64,000 nt of DNA from Corbicula japonica (Eukaryota; Mollusca; Bivalvia; Venerida; Cyrenidae), in NCBI GenBank assembly GCA_038501625.1, contig JAZAYU010000199.1, forward strand, positions 806,001 to 870,000, read 5' to 3'. Positions 1-11,639 of the stretch are shown here, piece after piece. The position numbers and the translations under genes were made by a program. The notes under the pieces were generated by a model, which saw only the letters and a program-made list of their open reading frames with translations, had not been told where the DNA came from and made no database searches. Every line of letters starts with the position of its first letter. Position 1 is the stretch's first letter.

Positions 1-606
1 TAGTCGCTTCATAAACTTTTTTTTTGATCATTCAATTTCAGAAAATTATTTTCTTCATTAAGAAGATAATACATCAGCAGTGATAATCGACAGATTAATA
101 GCGGATAACACTAATTATAGTATGAAAAATTGTTCATGAAGGTAATGGTCTTCACTAAGGACTTAAAATTTTTCATGATTGATTTTTTTTCCAGATTTGA
201 AATTTCAGTCAAACAATTTTGCTGAAAATCGGAAATACTGCTACCCACCCAAACTTTCTGGTTAGGCAACTGCCAACAATCAGGTTTTTAAGGTTTGCAG
301 AACGAAATGTATAAGAATCTATGTTAGACTGAGGATCAAATAACACTGTTTGGCAGCATCTAGAATGTGCTGAATAATGCAAGGGAGCTCATCCAGAGAT
401 AACTTCAGAAACAGTCTAATTCAAGACTGACAGATTTATCTCCCTTAAATGTAGAAAATCTCAATTGGGCAACATATTCAAAGTGACAAAAACAACTTGA
501 TCATTTACATAAACTAGAGTTTCATGAAAGTCCAAGTTTTACATGAGATCCATCAGGCTAGAATTACCAACATATTTACTCTTCTGTATATATTGTAGTT
601 AAAAAT
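1..606. other. AT-rich stretch, nothing recognised
   Basis: I see no sustained reading frame, RNA gene or clear repeat boundary here. Confidence 0.5.
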
Positions 607-609
607 ATT

Positions 610-800
610 AACCCTTTCCTCCATGCAATACAGCTTTTATCCCATGGGTGAACAGTGTAGATCCGTGCCATCCAATCAGCAACTACACTGTTCTAATTCA
701 GATTCCTTAAGCTATATCTGACCAAGAAGCAAACAGTTTAGATCCAGATCAGAAGGCACAGATGTGCCAGCGGATTTGGATCTACTCAGGTCGCAAACGG
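610..800. repeat. Foldback element, degenerate copy
   Basis: It opens with the same AACCCTTTCCTCCAT end as the copies at 878-1066 and 1664-1901 and shares their internal AACAGTTTAGATCC-type inverted motifs. The right end is degraded, so the boundary is approximate. Confidence 0.5.
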
Positions 801-877
801 GAAAAAACCTCTACATACTGAGTAAAATGTTTAACAACAATAGTAATCTTAGCAGTTCTCTAGGACTGATTTATGTT

Positions 878-1066
878 AACCCTTTCCTCCATAGACATAC
901 CTTTATTGTGTGAGGGAACAGTTTAGATCCAGATCAGCCGGCACATCCATGCTGTCTAATCAGGATCTAAACTGTTTGCTTTTAGATTCGTTAGGTTATC
1001 TCTGACCAAAATGCGAACAGTGCAGATCCTGATCAGACGGCATGCTTATAAATGGAGGAAAGGGGT
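878..1066. repeat. Small inverted-repeat element (MITE-like)
   Basis: The terminal inverted repeats are AACCCTTTCCTCCAT on the left and ATGGAGGAAAGGGGT on the right. Inside lies a second nested inverted repeat, AACAGTTTAGATCC against GGATCTAAACTGTT, so the unit can fold on itself. Related copies lie at 610-800 and 1664-1901. No transposase is encoded, which fits a non-autonomous DNA element. Confidence 0.65.
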
Positions 1067-1663
1067 AAATGTTTAGAAATATTGCTTTTTTTATATATCA
1101 TTCTGTTGATGCATGCATCAACTTGATACATGTACATATTTATACCCCAGCAAACAAAGTTTTTTGGGATATAAAGGGGACATTGTTGGTTGGTTTTGTC
1201 TGTTGCAAAATGTTTTTCATTCAAACTACTGTTTTTATGTTAATTTTAAGATAATGTTGTGTAATATTGTGTGTAACATATTTACGAGTCAGTCCAATAT
1301 TTCAAGAGGATTATACAAAATTGTGATACAAAATTATCTTCTAGTTTTGAAGATAATGACTTGAAACTTTAAAAATGTGTTAGTTTAGATATGCATAACA
1401 TATTTTAAATCTAGAATAGTTGATTATTTTTGGAGGGGAGCAGGATTTTTAAAAAAAAATCGGACATGAACAGTTTTGAAATTACTGACTTGAAACTTGG
1501 CGAATACATTTAGCGTAATGTGTAGTTATGTATGATATATTTTTCATATTCATCTGCCTCAGCACAATATAATCATTATGTTGAAGGTGTAGAGGTTCTT
1601 GAAATCTTGTTATATGAGTTGCTTCTACAATTTTGAAGATACATGTTCTTTTTGAAAATGTTT

Positions 1664-1901
1664 GACCCTTTCCTCCATAAATACGCATTTTTATGCATGT
1701 GCAACCAGTGTAGATACAGATCAGCTGACACATTTGTGGCATCTGATCAGGATTTGCACTGGTTGCATTTGGTCAGAAATAACCTAACAAATAAAAAAAC
1801 GAACAGTTTAAATCCTGATATGATGGCACGGATGTCCCAGCTGATCTGGATCTAAACTGTTCGCCCATGCAATAAAAGTGTGTTTATGGAGGAAAGGGTT
1901 A
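1664..1901. repeat. Small inverted-repeat element (MITE-like)
   Basis: Third local copy of the family, bounded by ACCCTTTCCTCCAT and ATGGAGGAAAGGGTT, with the same GATCTGGATCTAAACTG internal motif. Confidence 0.65.
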
Positions 1902-2186
1902 ATGTATCATTGGCATTAATTAAATTAAGTTTTTTACACATATTTCATGTCACCTTTGACAAGATGGTGTTGTGGATGTATTTATCACATTCAGTGATAG
2001 TTCTAGTGTCTAGATCTTTCTGTCCTTTGTGCCATAGATTGTATGTATATAAACATTTTACATGTAAAAAACATTGCTTGTTATTTTCCAACTGGTTGCA
2101 TTTGAAATACAAAGCAGTAGACCTGAATAAATGTGTTAGTTTTTTTATATTTTGACTTTTAGATTGTGAATCGGGCTCCAAGGCTG

Positions 2187-2322
2187 AAGGTTATAAAACT
2201 GAGATTGCAAACCAGTCTCAAATCTCAAGGACCTGAATGGCTGAAATGGCAACTGGTTGCTATTTCAGTCAGTCAGATGCTTGAGATTTGAGACTGGTTT
2301 CCATGCTCACTTTTATAACCTT
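2187..2322. repeat. 136 bp palindrome (copy 1)
   Basis: Two arms of about 64 bp run from AAGGTTATAAAACTGAG to its inverse ending TTTTATAACCTT, with only a few bases at the centre. This copy is the most diverged of six (others at 5540, 38031, 48346, 50471, 56539). As RNA either strand would form a long hairpin. No protein is encoded. Confidence 0.75.
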
Positions 2323-3289
2323 GGGCACAAGATTATAATACTGAGAATGGAAACCACTCGGATCTCAAACTTCCCATTTGTCATTTTTGAAAATGTGCCC
2401 AATTTAAACCAATCAGATTGCAGAGATCTAATTGTGGTGTTCAGTCGCTTAGAACATGAAATACAGTCTTCATCAGGAATCCGTAAACTATTTGATTCAA
2501 ACAACATCGTTATGAAACCATTGGATGGTTTTTAACCAAATTTGGCTAGAATCATCCTGTCCTTGACCTCTTCTTTGGAAACCCTGGTTGTTGTATTGAG
2601 GATTGTCTTTGGGCAGGTCATCATCAACATTTCATTCAGTTTTTTTTAAGTTTATTTTTTTTCTCGGTAACTTTTCATGGCAGAGCTGTGAAACTTGACA
2701 TAGTTGTCTGACATCACTATAGCATTTATCCGGACAAGTTTCATAACTTCACGATTTTGCAATAGAGTTTTGAAACTTAACATTACTTCACACAAGTGCT
2801 CACTTTCATGACAGAATTTCGTGTCTTTGAACCATGGCCCAACACCAAAGGTCAAAGTCGCGCTAAGGTTTGAAGATTAAAATATTTAATTTTAAAAAAG
2901 GTACTTCAGCTTAAAATTCAGCTCATTGGAATTGAGTGTCGATTCCAAGACCCATGGCTCTACCTCAACTGTCAATGTCACTCCTTATATTAAAAGGTCA
3001 AAATTTGTGCAAATTATTGGTTTCTGTAACAACTTTATAGGGATTTAATCCACATTTAACAAAATTGCTATCCTAAATGTAATAGATGAACAGTTGTACG
3101 AACCATGACCCTACAAAAACTTCTTCAGGGGTGGGGTGGGTCTGGGTTGGTGATTGTACCCCGCCCCTACTCCCACAAAACACGTTTTTTTTAATTATCC
3201 ACTGATACATAGCGGCAGGATGTTATTGGTATTTGTTCGTCGATCTGTCCGTATATGTGCGTCCGGATTTGTGTCCCCTCCATAACTTT
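2323..3289. other. Non-coding stretch with low-copy repeat-like text
   Basis: I see no supported gene. The part from about 2660 to 3260 has a style typical of old dispersed repeats, with phrases such as CATAACTTTT, but I cannot set element ends. Confidence 0.3.
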
Positions 3290-3862
3290 TTATACGCCCG
3301 TTTGAAAAACGGGACGTATTATGGGAACACCTGCGGCGGGCGGGCGGGTTGGCGGGCGGGCGGCGTCCACAGGGTTTCCGCTCTCTAAGTCAAAGAGTTT
3401 TCATCATGTCTTCATCAAACTTGGTGAATATGTTGGTGTGCATAATGTCTCGACCAAGTTCTATAACCAGCCAAATCCCCCCAGGCACTCCTGAATTATG
3501 GCCCTTTAATTGTCCAAAATTTGGGTTTCCGCTCTCTAAGTCAAAGAGTTTTTGTCCTGTCTTTATCAAACTTGGTGAATATGTTGGTGGGCATTATATC
3601 TGGACCAAGTTCTATAACCAGCCAAATCCCCCATGCACTCCTGAATTATGGCCCTTGAATTGTCCAAAATAACGGTTTACGCTCTCTAAGTCAAAGAGTT
3701 TTCATCCGGTCTTTATCAAACTTGGTGAATATGTTGGTGGGCATAATATCTCTGCCAAGTTCGATAACCAGCCAAGTTGCTTCAGGCACTTAAGAGTTAT
3801 GGCCCTTTATTTATACGAAAAATGTGGCAAATTATCCAAACTTTTTGACGGGCGTATTTTGT
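3290..3862. repeat. Dispersed repeat with internal 150 bp tandem units
   Basis: The ends carry opposed ATACGCCCG / CGGGCGTAT motifs. The left end is followed by a short hairpin and a GGCGGGCGGGCGG run. Inside, a unit beginning TTTCCGCTCTCTAAGTCAAA recurs at 3375, 3526 and 3676, giving about three copies of 150 bp. The inverted ends point to a DNA-type element, but no transposase is present. Confidence 0.6.
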
Positions 3863-4131
3863 GGCATTTTGGCACTCTTGTTTCACTCATAAAATGAAAT
3901 TTATAAAATGATATTTAAATGTTCATCCCATCAAAACAATGTGCAGAAAACGTGTCCCAACCTGGCCGACTCAAGGTCAAGAAGACATCGAGTTAAAAGG
4001 TTAGAGCCATGTATTTCATGTCCTCTCCATAACTTCTAAACCTCTGAAAGGAATTTCATGAAACTTGCATCAAAGGATTCTCAAATATTGTCTTTTTTAT
4101 GTGTGGCGACTGTCGACAGAACAACGTATAT

Positions 4132-4203
4132 GGGGATGTGGCTCAGTGGTAGAGCGTTCGCTTTGCATGTGAAAGGCCCCGGGTTCGATCCCCGGCATCT
4201 CCA
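4132..4203 (+). tRNA. tRNA-Ala(UGC) or tRNA-Ala-headed repeat, copy 1
   Basis: The 72 bases fold into a full cloverleaf. The acceptor stem is GGGGATG with CATCTCC, the D arm GCTC/GAGC, the anticodon stem TTCGC/GTGAA around loop TTTGCAT (anticodon TGC), the variable loop five bases and the T arm CCGGG/CCCGG around TTCGATC. The A and B box promoter elements are therefore intact. At least six similar copies with related flanks lie on the same strand to 28.6 kb, so this may be the head of a repeat unit rather than a free-standing gene. Confidence 0.8.
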
Positions 4204-4683
4204 TATTTTGTATTTAGTCTATCAATAATTTTACTCCCACACTTGCAGTTTTATTACAACTGTAATTCAGCATGTAAAACTGTGCATATGCAGAAGTTAA
4301 CGGTCCACAACACTCCTCACCTGCACATTCATCGATAAAAAGAAAATTATCAAAATCTCAATAACGGCAATAAAACTTTCTACAAATGAATGTCACCATA
4401 TGCAAAATATTGCTATTTTGCAAATGGTAAGACACGTTAGAACAGTAAAGAAAAAAAGCTAGACCTAAAAATTCTCACATGGCACTACCTTTCTCAATTT
4501 ATTGAAATCCATCTTACAGCTTCTTTGCTTTTCTAGAGCGTGTAACGATGTAAAAGATTTCAATGAACATAATCTTTGCATAACAGAAGAACTTCGAAAA
4601 CAATGTTATCGATATCACAAAATAAGAAAACTTTTTGCAAGTTTTATCGCGGATATCCAGATTTAATTCAATAATACAAATGC

Positions 4684-5290
4684 AGTTTACAATCACTATT
4701 GATTAACCCATCTACAGTTGATCGTTATAACATTTGCTTTCCTCTTTGGGTTCACGTCAGTGGCTGGGGTATAAGATTTAATGAAGGTTTACGGAAAAAT
4801 CTTGTAAAAGAAGTTAAAGAACCTTTCAGCCCGATCAGTTTCTTTTATCCCTGTCACTGTGAGGTTGCTGATTTAACTCCATGTTGTCTGGGCTCGGTTA
4901 TGTAATTGAGTATTCGCCTTTTTATTTTAATGTTTATATGTCTGCGTGCTTTCGCACGCGACACTGTCAAGTTTGTGGGTGGAAAGGAGTTATTTCACCA
5001 AGACAACTTGTACTTGTTTGTTCATATGAGAACCTGTTGGAGCAAGTATGAGGTTGGTGCACCTTTAAATCTGGGTGAATGCCCATTGGCAAATTTAATT
5101 GCCAGTGACGGCTCCAAGGTGGTTACCCCACGGTTTCTCATTTTGTTAATTGTTTGTGGTGTCTGTTTGAAATTGGTATTATAAGACATTCTCTCTCTTC
5201 CTCTCTTGTTCTGGACGTGTGGGGAGGCTGTGTCTTTTTAATGTGGCGATTTCTGATATGCATAATTTACTTTTTATTCAAATGTATGTA
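4684..5290 (+). repeat. Dispersed repeat R1, near full-length
   Basis: It begins ATTGATTAACCCATCTACAG, like the R1 copy whose ends are fixed by an empty site at 26294-26911. It contains the family landmarks GAGAACCTGTTGG, AGGTTGGTGCACC and the hairpin around a CAGTGGCAA-type motif. The reading frames in it are not conserved between copies, so I call it non-coding. The class is unknown. Confidence 0.6.
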
Positions 5291-5539
5291 CTTTCACTCT
5301 TTTTATGAAGATTTGCATTAAGGCTGTTGAACATATGTTTACATGGCGTGAAATAGCTATTTGCGATGTGTCGTTACGTTTTAGCAACATTTGCGAGGCA
5401 AAATGTCGAAAACAAGATAAACATAGGGAACCAAGACGAAATTTTATTATCCGCAAACACGAACAGTCAACATTAAACATGTTAAATGTCGTGTATAATT
5501 TCAAGTATATTTTCGTAAATTGTGTAAAAGTCTGGGTTG

Positions 5540-5675
5540 AAGGTTATAAAACTGAGCATGGAAACCAGTCTCAAATCTCAAGCATCTGATTGGCTGAAAT
5601 GGCGACTGGTCACCATTTCAGCCAATCAGATGCTTGAGATTTGAGACTGGTTTCCATGCTCAGTTTTATAACCTT
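5540..5675. repeat. 136 bp palindrome (copy 2)
   Basis: A near-perfect inverted repeat with arms of about 65 bp. The only arm mismatch I noticed is near the centre (GGCGACTGGTCACC). The flanks are GGGTTG on the left and GGGCA on the right. Confidence 0.85.
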
Positions 5676-5808
5676 GGGCACTGGGCATAATAAACAGATG
5701 CAGAAACGCAGTAACCAAACTGAAGTGTAGAACAAAGTGAAGAGAAGTAAAGCAAGATTAGCATGAAAATAGCATAATTCTCTCATACTGTGACAGGTCG
5801 ATATATAT

Positions 5809-5880
5809 GGGGATGTGGCTCAGTGGTAGAGCGTTCGCTTTGCATGTGAAAGGCCCCGGGTCCGATCCCCGGCATCTCCA
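5809..5880 (+). tRNA. tRNA-Ala(UGC)-like, copy 2
   Basis: Identical to copy 1 except for one base in the T loop (TCCGATC instead of TTCGATC), which weakens the B box. The cloverleaf and TGC anticodon are kept. The upstream text (AAGTGAAG, AGCATGA, CTCTCATA) and the downstream CATTCAGTATTTAGTC are shared with the other copies, so it belongs to the same repeat unit. Confidence 0.65.
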
Positions 5881-6138
5881 CATTCAGTATTTAGTCTAAC
5901 AATAATTTTACTCCCATAAATTTTAAAACAAAGTCGAAACACTGATATAGAGAAAATTATCCAAGCCACATGGGTCAGTTTCATTAACTTCAAGGGGACA
6001 AAGTTTCACAATAGATGGTGATGCAACACCACTGGTTGTTCTCGGTCTTGCACAATCCACCATTTCCGTAAATCAATCTTATTCGGCCATTCCAGCGTAT
6101 GCGCGGACCATTATCATGTATTAGGGTCACATCCCCCG

Positions 6139-6209
6139 AATGATGTGGTTCAGTGGTAGAGTGTTCGCTTTGTGTGTGAAAGGCCTGCGTTCGACCACAG
6201 GCATCTCCT
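6139..6209 (+). pseudogene. tRNA-Ala-like pseudogene, TGT anticodon
   Basis: It aligns along its length to the tRNA-Ala copies but with a broken acceptor 5' side, a D-stem change (GTTC), anticodon loop TTTGTGT and a damaged T stem. The loop would read TGT. It is degenerate and unlikely to be functional. Confidence 0.65.
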
Positions 6210-6846
6210 ATTTTCGTACACCAATCGGTATTTCTTCTATGTATCCTTTAACTATGCAGTCTTTCATTCACTTATCTTTACGAAAGGAGCGTAACCAACT
6301 TGTTTGTACATTTGTATTACTCTTTTCAAAATTCGGGAAGTGCTGTGCCATGTAAGGATGACAAATCTTCACAGTTTCATATTTTAAAGAAGGCAGATCT
6401 TATCTTAGGGCGAACTTTGAATTGTTTTCTTTTGGTCATTAAGGAGTTATTTTGTATGATTGCTTCCAATAGAACTTCGATGTTGTGTACAATTCGAATA
6501 CCAATTTTAAGCGACTCCTGTTCGCAATTTGAATAGCAAAATTTCTATTTTAACAATGTTATACTATACACATTTTTCAAGAGACCATTCATGATAAAAT
6601 AATGTGCACCCATTCATTATACTGAAAATGATAATATCAAAGGAAAAATGTGTAACAGCAGATATTTATATCAATCAACAATATGTTGTTGAGATCACAA
6701 TCAAAACTCGAGATGTATTCTCTGCCAGTACAATAAAAGTGAACAGATGTAATGTCCTGTGGCTTTATTTAAGTTGTTTGGATGCTCAAAGTATATGAAA
6801 ATAAGGTTTTATAAACATGTAACATACACACACCAAAAAGGAAATA

Positions 6847-9718
6847 CCGTAAAAAGTGGTTATTTCTGCGGTGACTCTATTTCTGCTATTCCTGCGGTTG
6901 AATAAATGACGGCAATTTAAAAATCCGCAGAATATTTATCCCTTAGTGAACTTTATGTCGGTCACGGTGTGCGTTCTACATTTTCACTGTATATAAACCG
7001 ATTTATCATATACCGGATATAGTAAGGTGATTGCATGGCTGCGATATAAACAATTCGTGAATAACACATTGAAAACGGAAGTATTAGGATCATTTTAAGT
7101 ACCTTCAACAAAAACAAGTACGTTATATTTTGTATAGTCCTTATTGGTTGTAATACCATTTGTTTTTCTCATATATAGGGATAAAAACTTGCAAAATTAC
7201 ATTTAAGCTCAAGAAGGTCTGCAAATGACCCACATGATTGTATCAAAATACTGTTAATCTCTACAAATAAACGCTCTGATGCACGAATACATACTAATTA
7301 TATGACTCTATGACATTAATATAAAGATTATTACGTTACAATATTGTTTTAAATGTATAGATAGTGTAAATTATTAAAATGTGTTTCGTAATGACTGTAT
7401 CATCTTTAGCATTATCATACTATCATTTATAGCAAACACACCTATTTCTGTTGTATCATGTAGTGCGATATTCGTTAAATGATTTTCCAATAATCTGTAT
7501 CACTTATCACGATGCACATTTGCTGATTTTATCAAGTGTATGCTTTTAGGTAAGATGGAGGAGTTCGTTTTCATATATTGTCTATACAAATCGGGTATAT
7601 TTGGAGAAATAATATATCATGGCGTACAAAAACACGAAGAGAAGAACTTTAAAATAACAAAACAGAATGATACAACAATAGTGACTATAGGTTCTTGTTA
7701 GTTTGGTGGCTTGTATAAAAATTAAAATGACAGGCCCAACACAGCTGGGTGACCGTCTAATTTTTCATACAAACCCCGAAATAAACTATTAAACTGTTTT
7801 GTAACGGATAAATTGGCATACACATAGTTTACACAAATCAGTTGTCAAAACAGTATTTTAATGGCTAGTATACATGCATTATGAGAATATGTTAGAAAGC
7901 GAATTAGTTAATTTCTTTAACTGAAATCAGCATGGGAACATACTGACTCTCAAGGGACGACCTTTGTGATAGTCAATCCTTGGGCGGAAAACAAGATATT
8001 GATTACTTTGCTAAAGTTCCATTTGACCCTTTACTCCATGGGATATGTAGTACGTTGTTTTTGCTGTACATTGTTTGCTATTACATTTATTAGAATATTT
8101 CTGAAAACAAGTGACCATTGTATATTCCGATCAAATGACATGGATGTTCAGCTGAACGATGATCTACATTGGTCGTACATTTCTACATTAACACCGGTGA
8201 TACGGTCACGAGGGTTTATCATCAGCTTAAAATATCAGTATTTAAATAACTTGCTTTGCCTCAGAATGTGTATGTCACGCCTACCTGCGTATGTATTTAT
8301 ATTCGTGAACCTTCAGTTTCGAAACTATTACTTTTAAAAAACCTCAGACTATGTTTATCAAATCCAAAACATATTATTGCTTGTTGTAAATTGTAGTTCT
8401 CAGAGCGACCTGGGTGTTAACTAATGAAGTCAAGTAGATCCAATTGTTTCGTGTCGCCGCAGTGTATAAAGGCACCGAGGCCCTTATGTTTCATAACGTA
8501 TCACATATCTCTGTACGAAGCACTTTTAATACATGTTTTTACATCAAGCCGTTGTTCTTTATTTTGAAAATTATACTAAAATCATCTTTAAAAAATCGCC
8601 ATGACTGATACACATAGATCACTAGAAACATACGAATGATTGAGTTAACATGTTCAATAAATGATACAGTTTGGGTCGAAGCTACATGCATGTTTGGTCT
8701 AATGTTTTGATGTTTAATTGATCAGCTATGGTATTATTATTATTGTAAGAATAAAAATGATATGTTTCATCGCTAGCATGAGAATACCTCTCAACACCTG
8801 TTTAAACATAAACATTTACGCTGTTTTTATAACAGTACACAGTGCAATTGGTACTTTGTGTGAGTTATTTAAGCGATTTTTTAAAAAAGTATATTGCATA
8901 AAAAGGGTAATAACGTCTTTCAAAACAAGTGCTACGAGAATCGCCTGTTGAACATGTATTTGTCGAGTGGATTTCTCATTACAATACATGCAAAATCTCC
9001 TCATGTTTGAACTGTTTACTATGTCTTTGTGACAATCAGTGCGCTATATCCGGTAGATGATACAATCGGTTTATAAACAGTGATTTTATACGTGCTTTAT
9101 TACACTATATTTGAATAAAGCTATTTTTATTTTAGTGTTCTTGGATACTGCTGCATTTACCGGTACTCTTAATGACATGTTAATCAGGTTTTACTTTGAT
9201 CATATTTTAAAGCTGTTCAAATCATGCCATTATATTACTGATTATAATATGCAAATAAAATATTTGTATTCGTATACTAAAACGCATATAAATCGCAGGA
9301 AAATATTTTACACGTCTGATAATCATTATGATTGCATTGGCGCACCTTTTCCAATTGCTACATAATTATTGTTTGCACCTATGTCAAACATTCTATTGTT
9401 TACGGAAGCATGAAAATTCTACACCATGTTTGCTATGACGTTTTGTTTTGTTTTTTGTACGATTACGTAAAGAGTTTTCATTTACAGGTGATTGGTAACA
9501 GAAACATAAAAAGTGAATCAGGTTTTACTTTATTTTAATAAGTTTGTATGGTAATGACAACGATCTTTATATTTCCACTTTCTACCGAGACCGCAGAATT
9601 TTAATCCGATTATGAAAGAACTTGATGCCGCAGAAATAATGTACGCAAAAATAAAAACACCCATGAATTTTAACAAAACCGCAGAATTAGGAGCCCGCAG
9701 AAATAACCACGTATACGG
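6847..9718. mobile_element. 2.9 kb TIR element, non-autonomous DNA transposon
   Basis: The left end CCGTAAAAAGTGGTTATTTC and the right end (inverse of CCGTATACGTGGTTATTTC) form imperfect terminal inverted repeats of about 24 bp, flanked by TA on both sides. The motif CCGCAGAA recurs in the last 200 bp at both ends, as expected for transposase-binding subterminal repeats. The 2.8 kb interior is AT-rich with no recognisable transposase. Its right two-thirds is repeated at 20098-22290, where the left end is missing. The TA duplication fits the Tc1/mariner superfamily, but this is inference. Confidence 0.6.
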
Positions 9719-9889
9719 TACCTTTTGCACCTGAGCTATTGGAATGCTGTTTATAAAATCTAGAAAAACGATACGCTCATCTACAATATGATGTGGCCAT
9801 TCATTCGTTAAAGTAATGTCACATCAACATGGTTTAACTTCAAACACAAAGTAGACACTAAGAAATGCTTTTTGAAGATTTTTTTAAGT

Positions 9890-10230
9890 TCTTATGTTTT
9901 ATATGTTTGTGTGCTTCTTCATGCAACATTGTTGAGCTGATATGTGAGTTGGAGTTATTTTACCAAGACAACTTGTACTTTTACAAGTGTTGATATGAGA
10001 ACCTGTTGGGGCAAGTGTGAGGTTGGTTCACCCTAGAACCTGATTTAAACCCCCCGAGGCAAATTGTTTTGCCACTGACCGTTCCAAGGCTGTTACCCCT
10101 CGGTTTCTCACTTTCGTTTATTGTTTGTGGCGTCCATTTTGACACTGATTATTGTAATACCATGCTGTCTTTTCCTCTCTTCTTTTTGGCTGTGTCTACT
10201 GGATGTGGCCATTCCTGATATGCCTATTTC
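9890..10230 (+). repeat. Dispersed repeat R1, 5'-shortened copy
   Basis: It carries the landmarks CATGCAACATTGTTGAGCTG, GAGAACCTGTTGGGGCAAG and the hairpin region. Its paralogue in D2 is 22450-22800. Confidence 0.6.
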
Positions 10231-11167
10231 ACTTAAAAAAAAACAACAACCAACATTGTTTTGATGAATCGCCACACTATATGCTAGATTAGCATACATA
10301 ATTTATTAAGGTATATGATGTTGGTATATTGTCAACGAATTTAAGAGTTCTGAAGCAAACCGATTATCTTATTTTTTTTAAATACGTAATTGGTAATTAA
10401 AGAATTAATTAAACTGAACTCAGTGCGCAAACTTTGATACACCCTAAGAAAAAATACATTTCATCACTAATTTTAAGCTTGCACTCAGATTTTCCCCAAA
10501 CTTCAGTGGTTTAATTTTAGCCAGTTTTCGCCATTTTGAGTATTTGTCCCCACTTACGGGCGAAGGATTGATGGTAAGGCTAAATATTATCTAGGTGTGA
10601 CATGAAAAAATATTTGAAACGCTTTCTGACATACATGAAGTTGATTAAAAATGTTATTCAGCGGTTGCATGTAAAACGATGAGTATGTAGAAGTTAAAAA
10701 GAAAGTATTCGTTTAAGTGAGAAAATCAAGTGCCAGTTCTTAGTTACGTTGTCTCTCTGCCTCTTAAACGTTTGCTGTTCAACCGTTGGAGATCCTCGCT
10801 CACAGACCTCTTGAAGGATGTGCATTATTTGTTAAAATAGAAATTTTGCTATCCAAATTGCGTACAGAAGTCGCTAAAATCGGTATTCGAATTGTATTCA
10901 ACATCGAAAGTCTGTTGAAAGCAATCATACAAAAATAACCACTTAATGCAAAGTAAAAAATGCACACATGTTCAACCAGAGAAACTGTGTTCTTCGCGAA
11001 GCTTTGTCATTTTTACATGGCACTACCTTTCCCGAATTTTGAAAAAAGTAAACAGTTGGTTACGCTCCCTTCGTGAAGTGAAGTGAATGAAAGCACGATT
11101 AGCATAAAGATAGCCTAATTCTCCAATATTGGTCTGTTTTTTATTCGTCGCTACTGGTTACATACAT
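10231..11167 (+). other. Non-coding part of D1, tRNA-Ala unit upstream flank
   Basis: No gene is supported. The last 80 bases (GAAGTGAATGAAAGCACG, AGCATAAAGATAGC, then TTCTCC) are the recurrent upstream text of the tRNA-Ala-like copies. Confidence 0.4.
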
Positions 11168-11206
11168 GGGGATGTGGCTCAGTGGTAGAGCGTTCGCTTT
11201 GCATGT
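11168..11206 (+). pseudogene. tRNA-Ala-like 5' half, split by BEL element
   Basis: The sequence is identical to copy 1 from the acceptor stem to the TTTGCATGT of the anticodon arm, then stops at the LTR. The missing half resumes at 16491 after the second copy of the CATGT target duplication. Confidence 0.85.
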
Positions 11207-11380
11207 TATCGTACAGTGTAAAGGTGTAGTAAAACTCAAGCGTTGTGTTCAGGTTCGACCTTACGTTTATTTACTCTGATATGTACTACAAAACAATAAC
11301 AATGACGCCGACGTGAAATAACGTCTGCCGCGACGTGGCGCCACGACGTCACACATAATAATGGTATATTTTATCCGACA
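11207..11380 (-). repeat. BEL 3' LTR
   Basis: 174 bp, differing from 16312-16485 at five positions. Read on the minus strand it starts TGTCGGATAAAA and ends ACGATA. The adjacent interior reads GGCCCCCAGTA on the minus strand, where a polypurine tract would normally be. Confidence 0.9.
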
Positions 11381-11639
11381 TACTGGGGGCCACGAAATGT
11401 AATTTAAGCGTATTTTCTAAGTATAAAGTCTCTGTTAATTCACTTTCTCACAAATGAAGAATACAATTTAAAATTTCACGAACAGTCTCAGAATGTACCT
11501 TAAACTAGAATAGTTATGTAACTATTGTCATATAATGTGAATGAAACACATCACTTGAAAGTAGCAATATTATTAATCACTGTGATAAAAATGTGTCTAT
11601 AAGTCACTGGTTTGATGAACAATTTCGGGTGGATATAGT

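Noticed and set aside
4699..5184. Two consecutive + strand frames
   Set aside because: They lie in repeat R1, and other R1 copies do not keep the frames.
7966..8337. 123-codon + strand frame in D1
   Set aside because: The paralogue in D2 (near 20520-20860) is broken by indels, and the protein has no recognisable domain.
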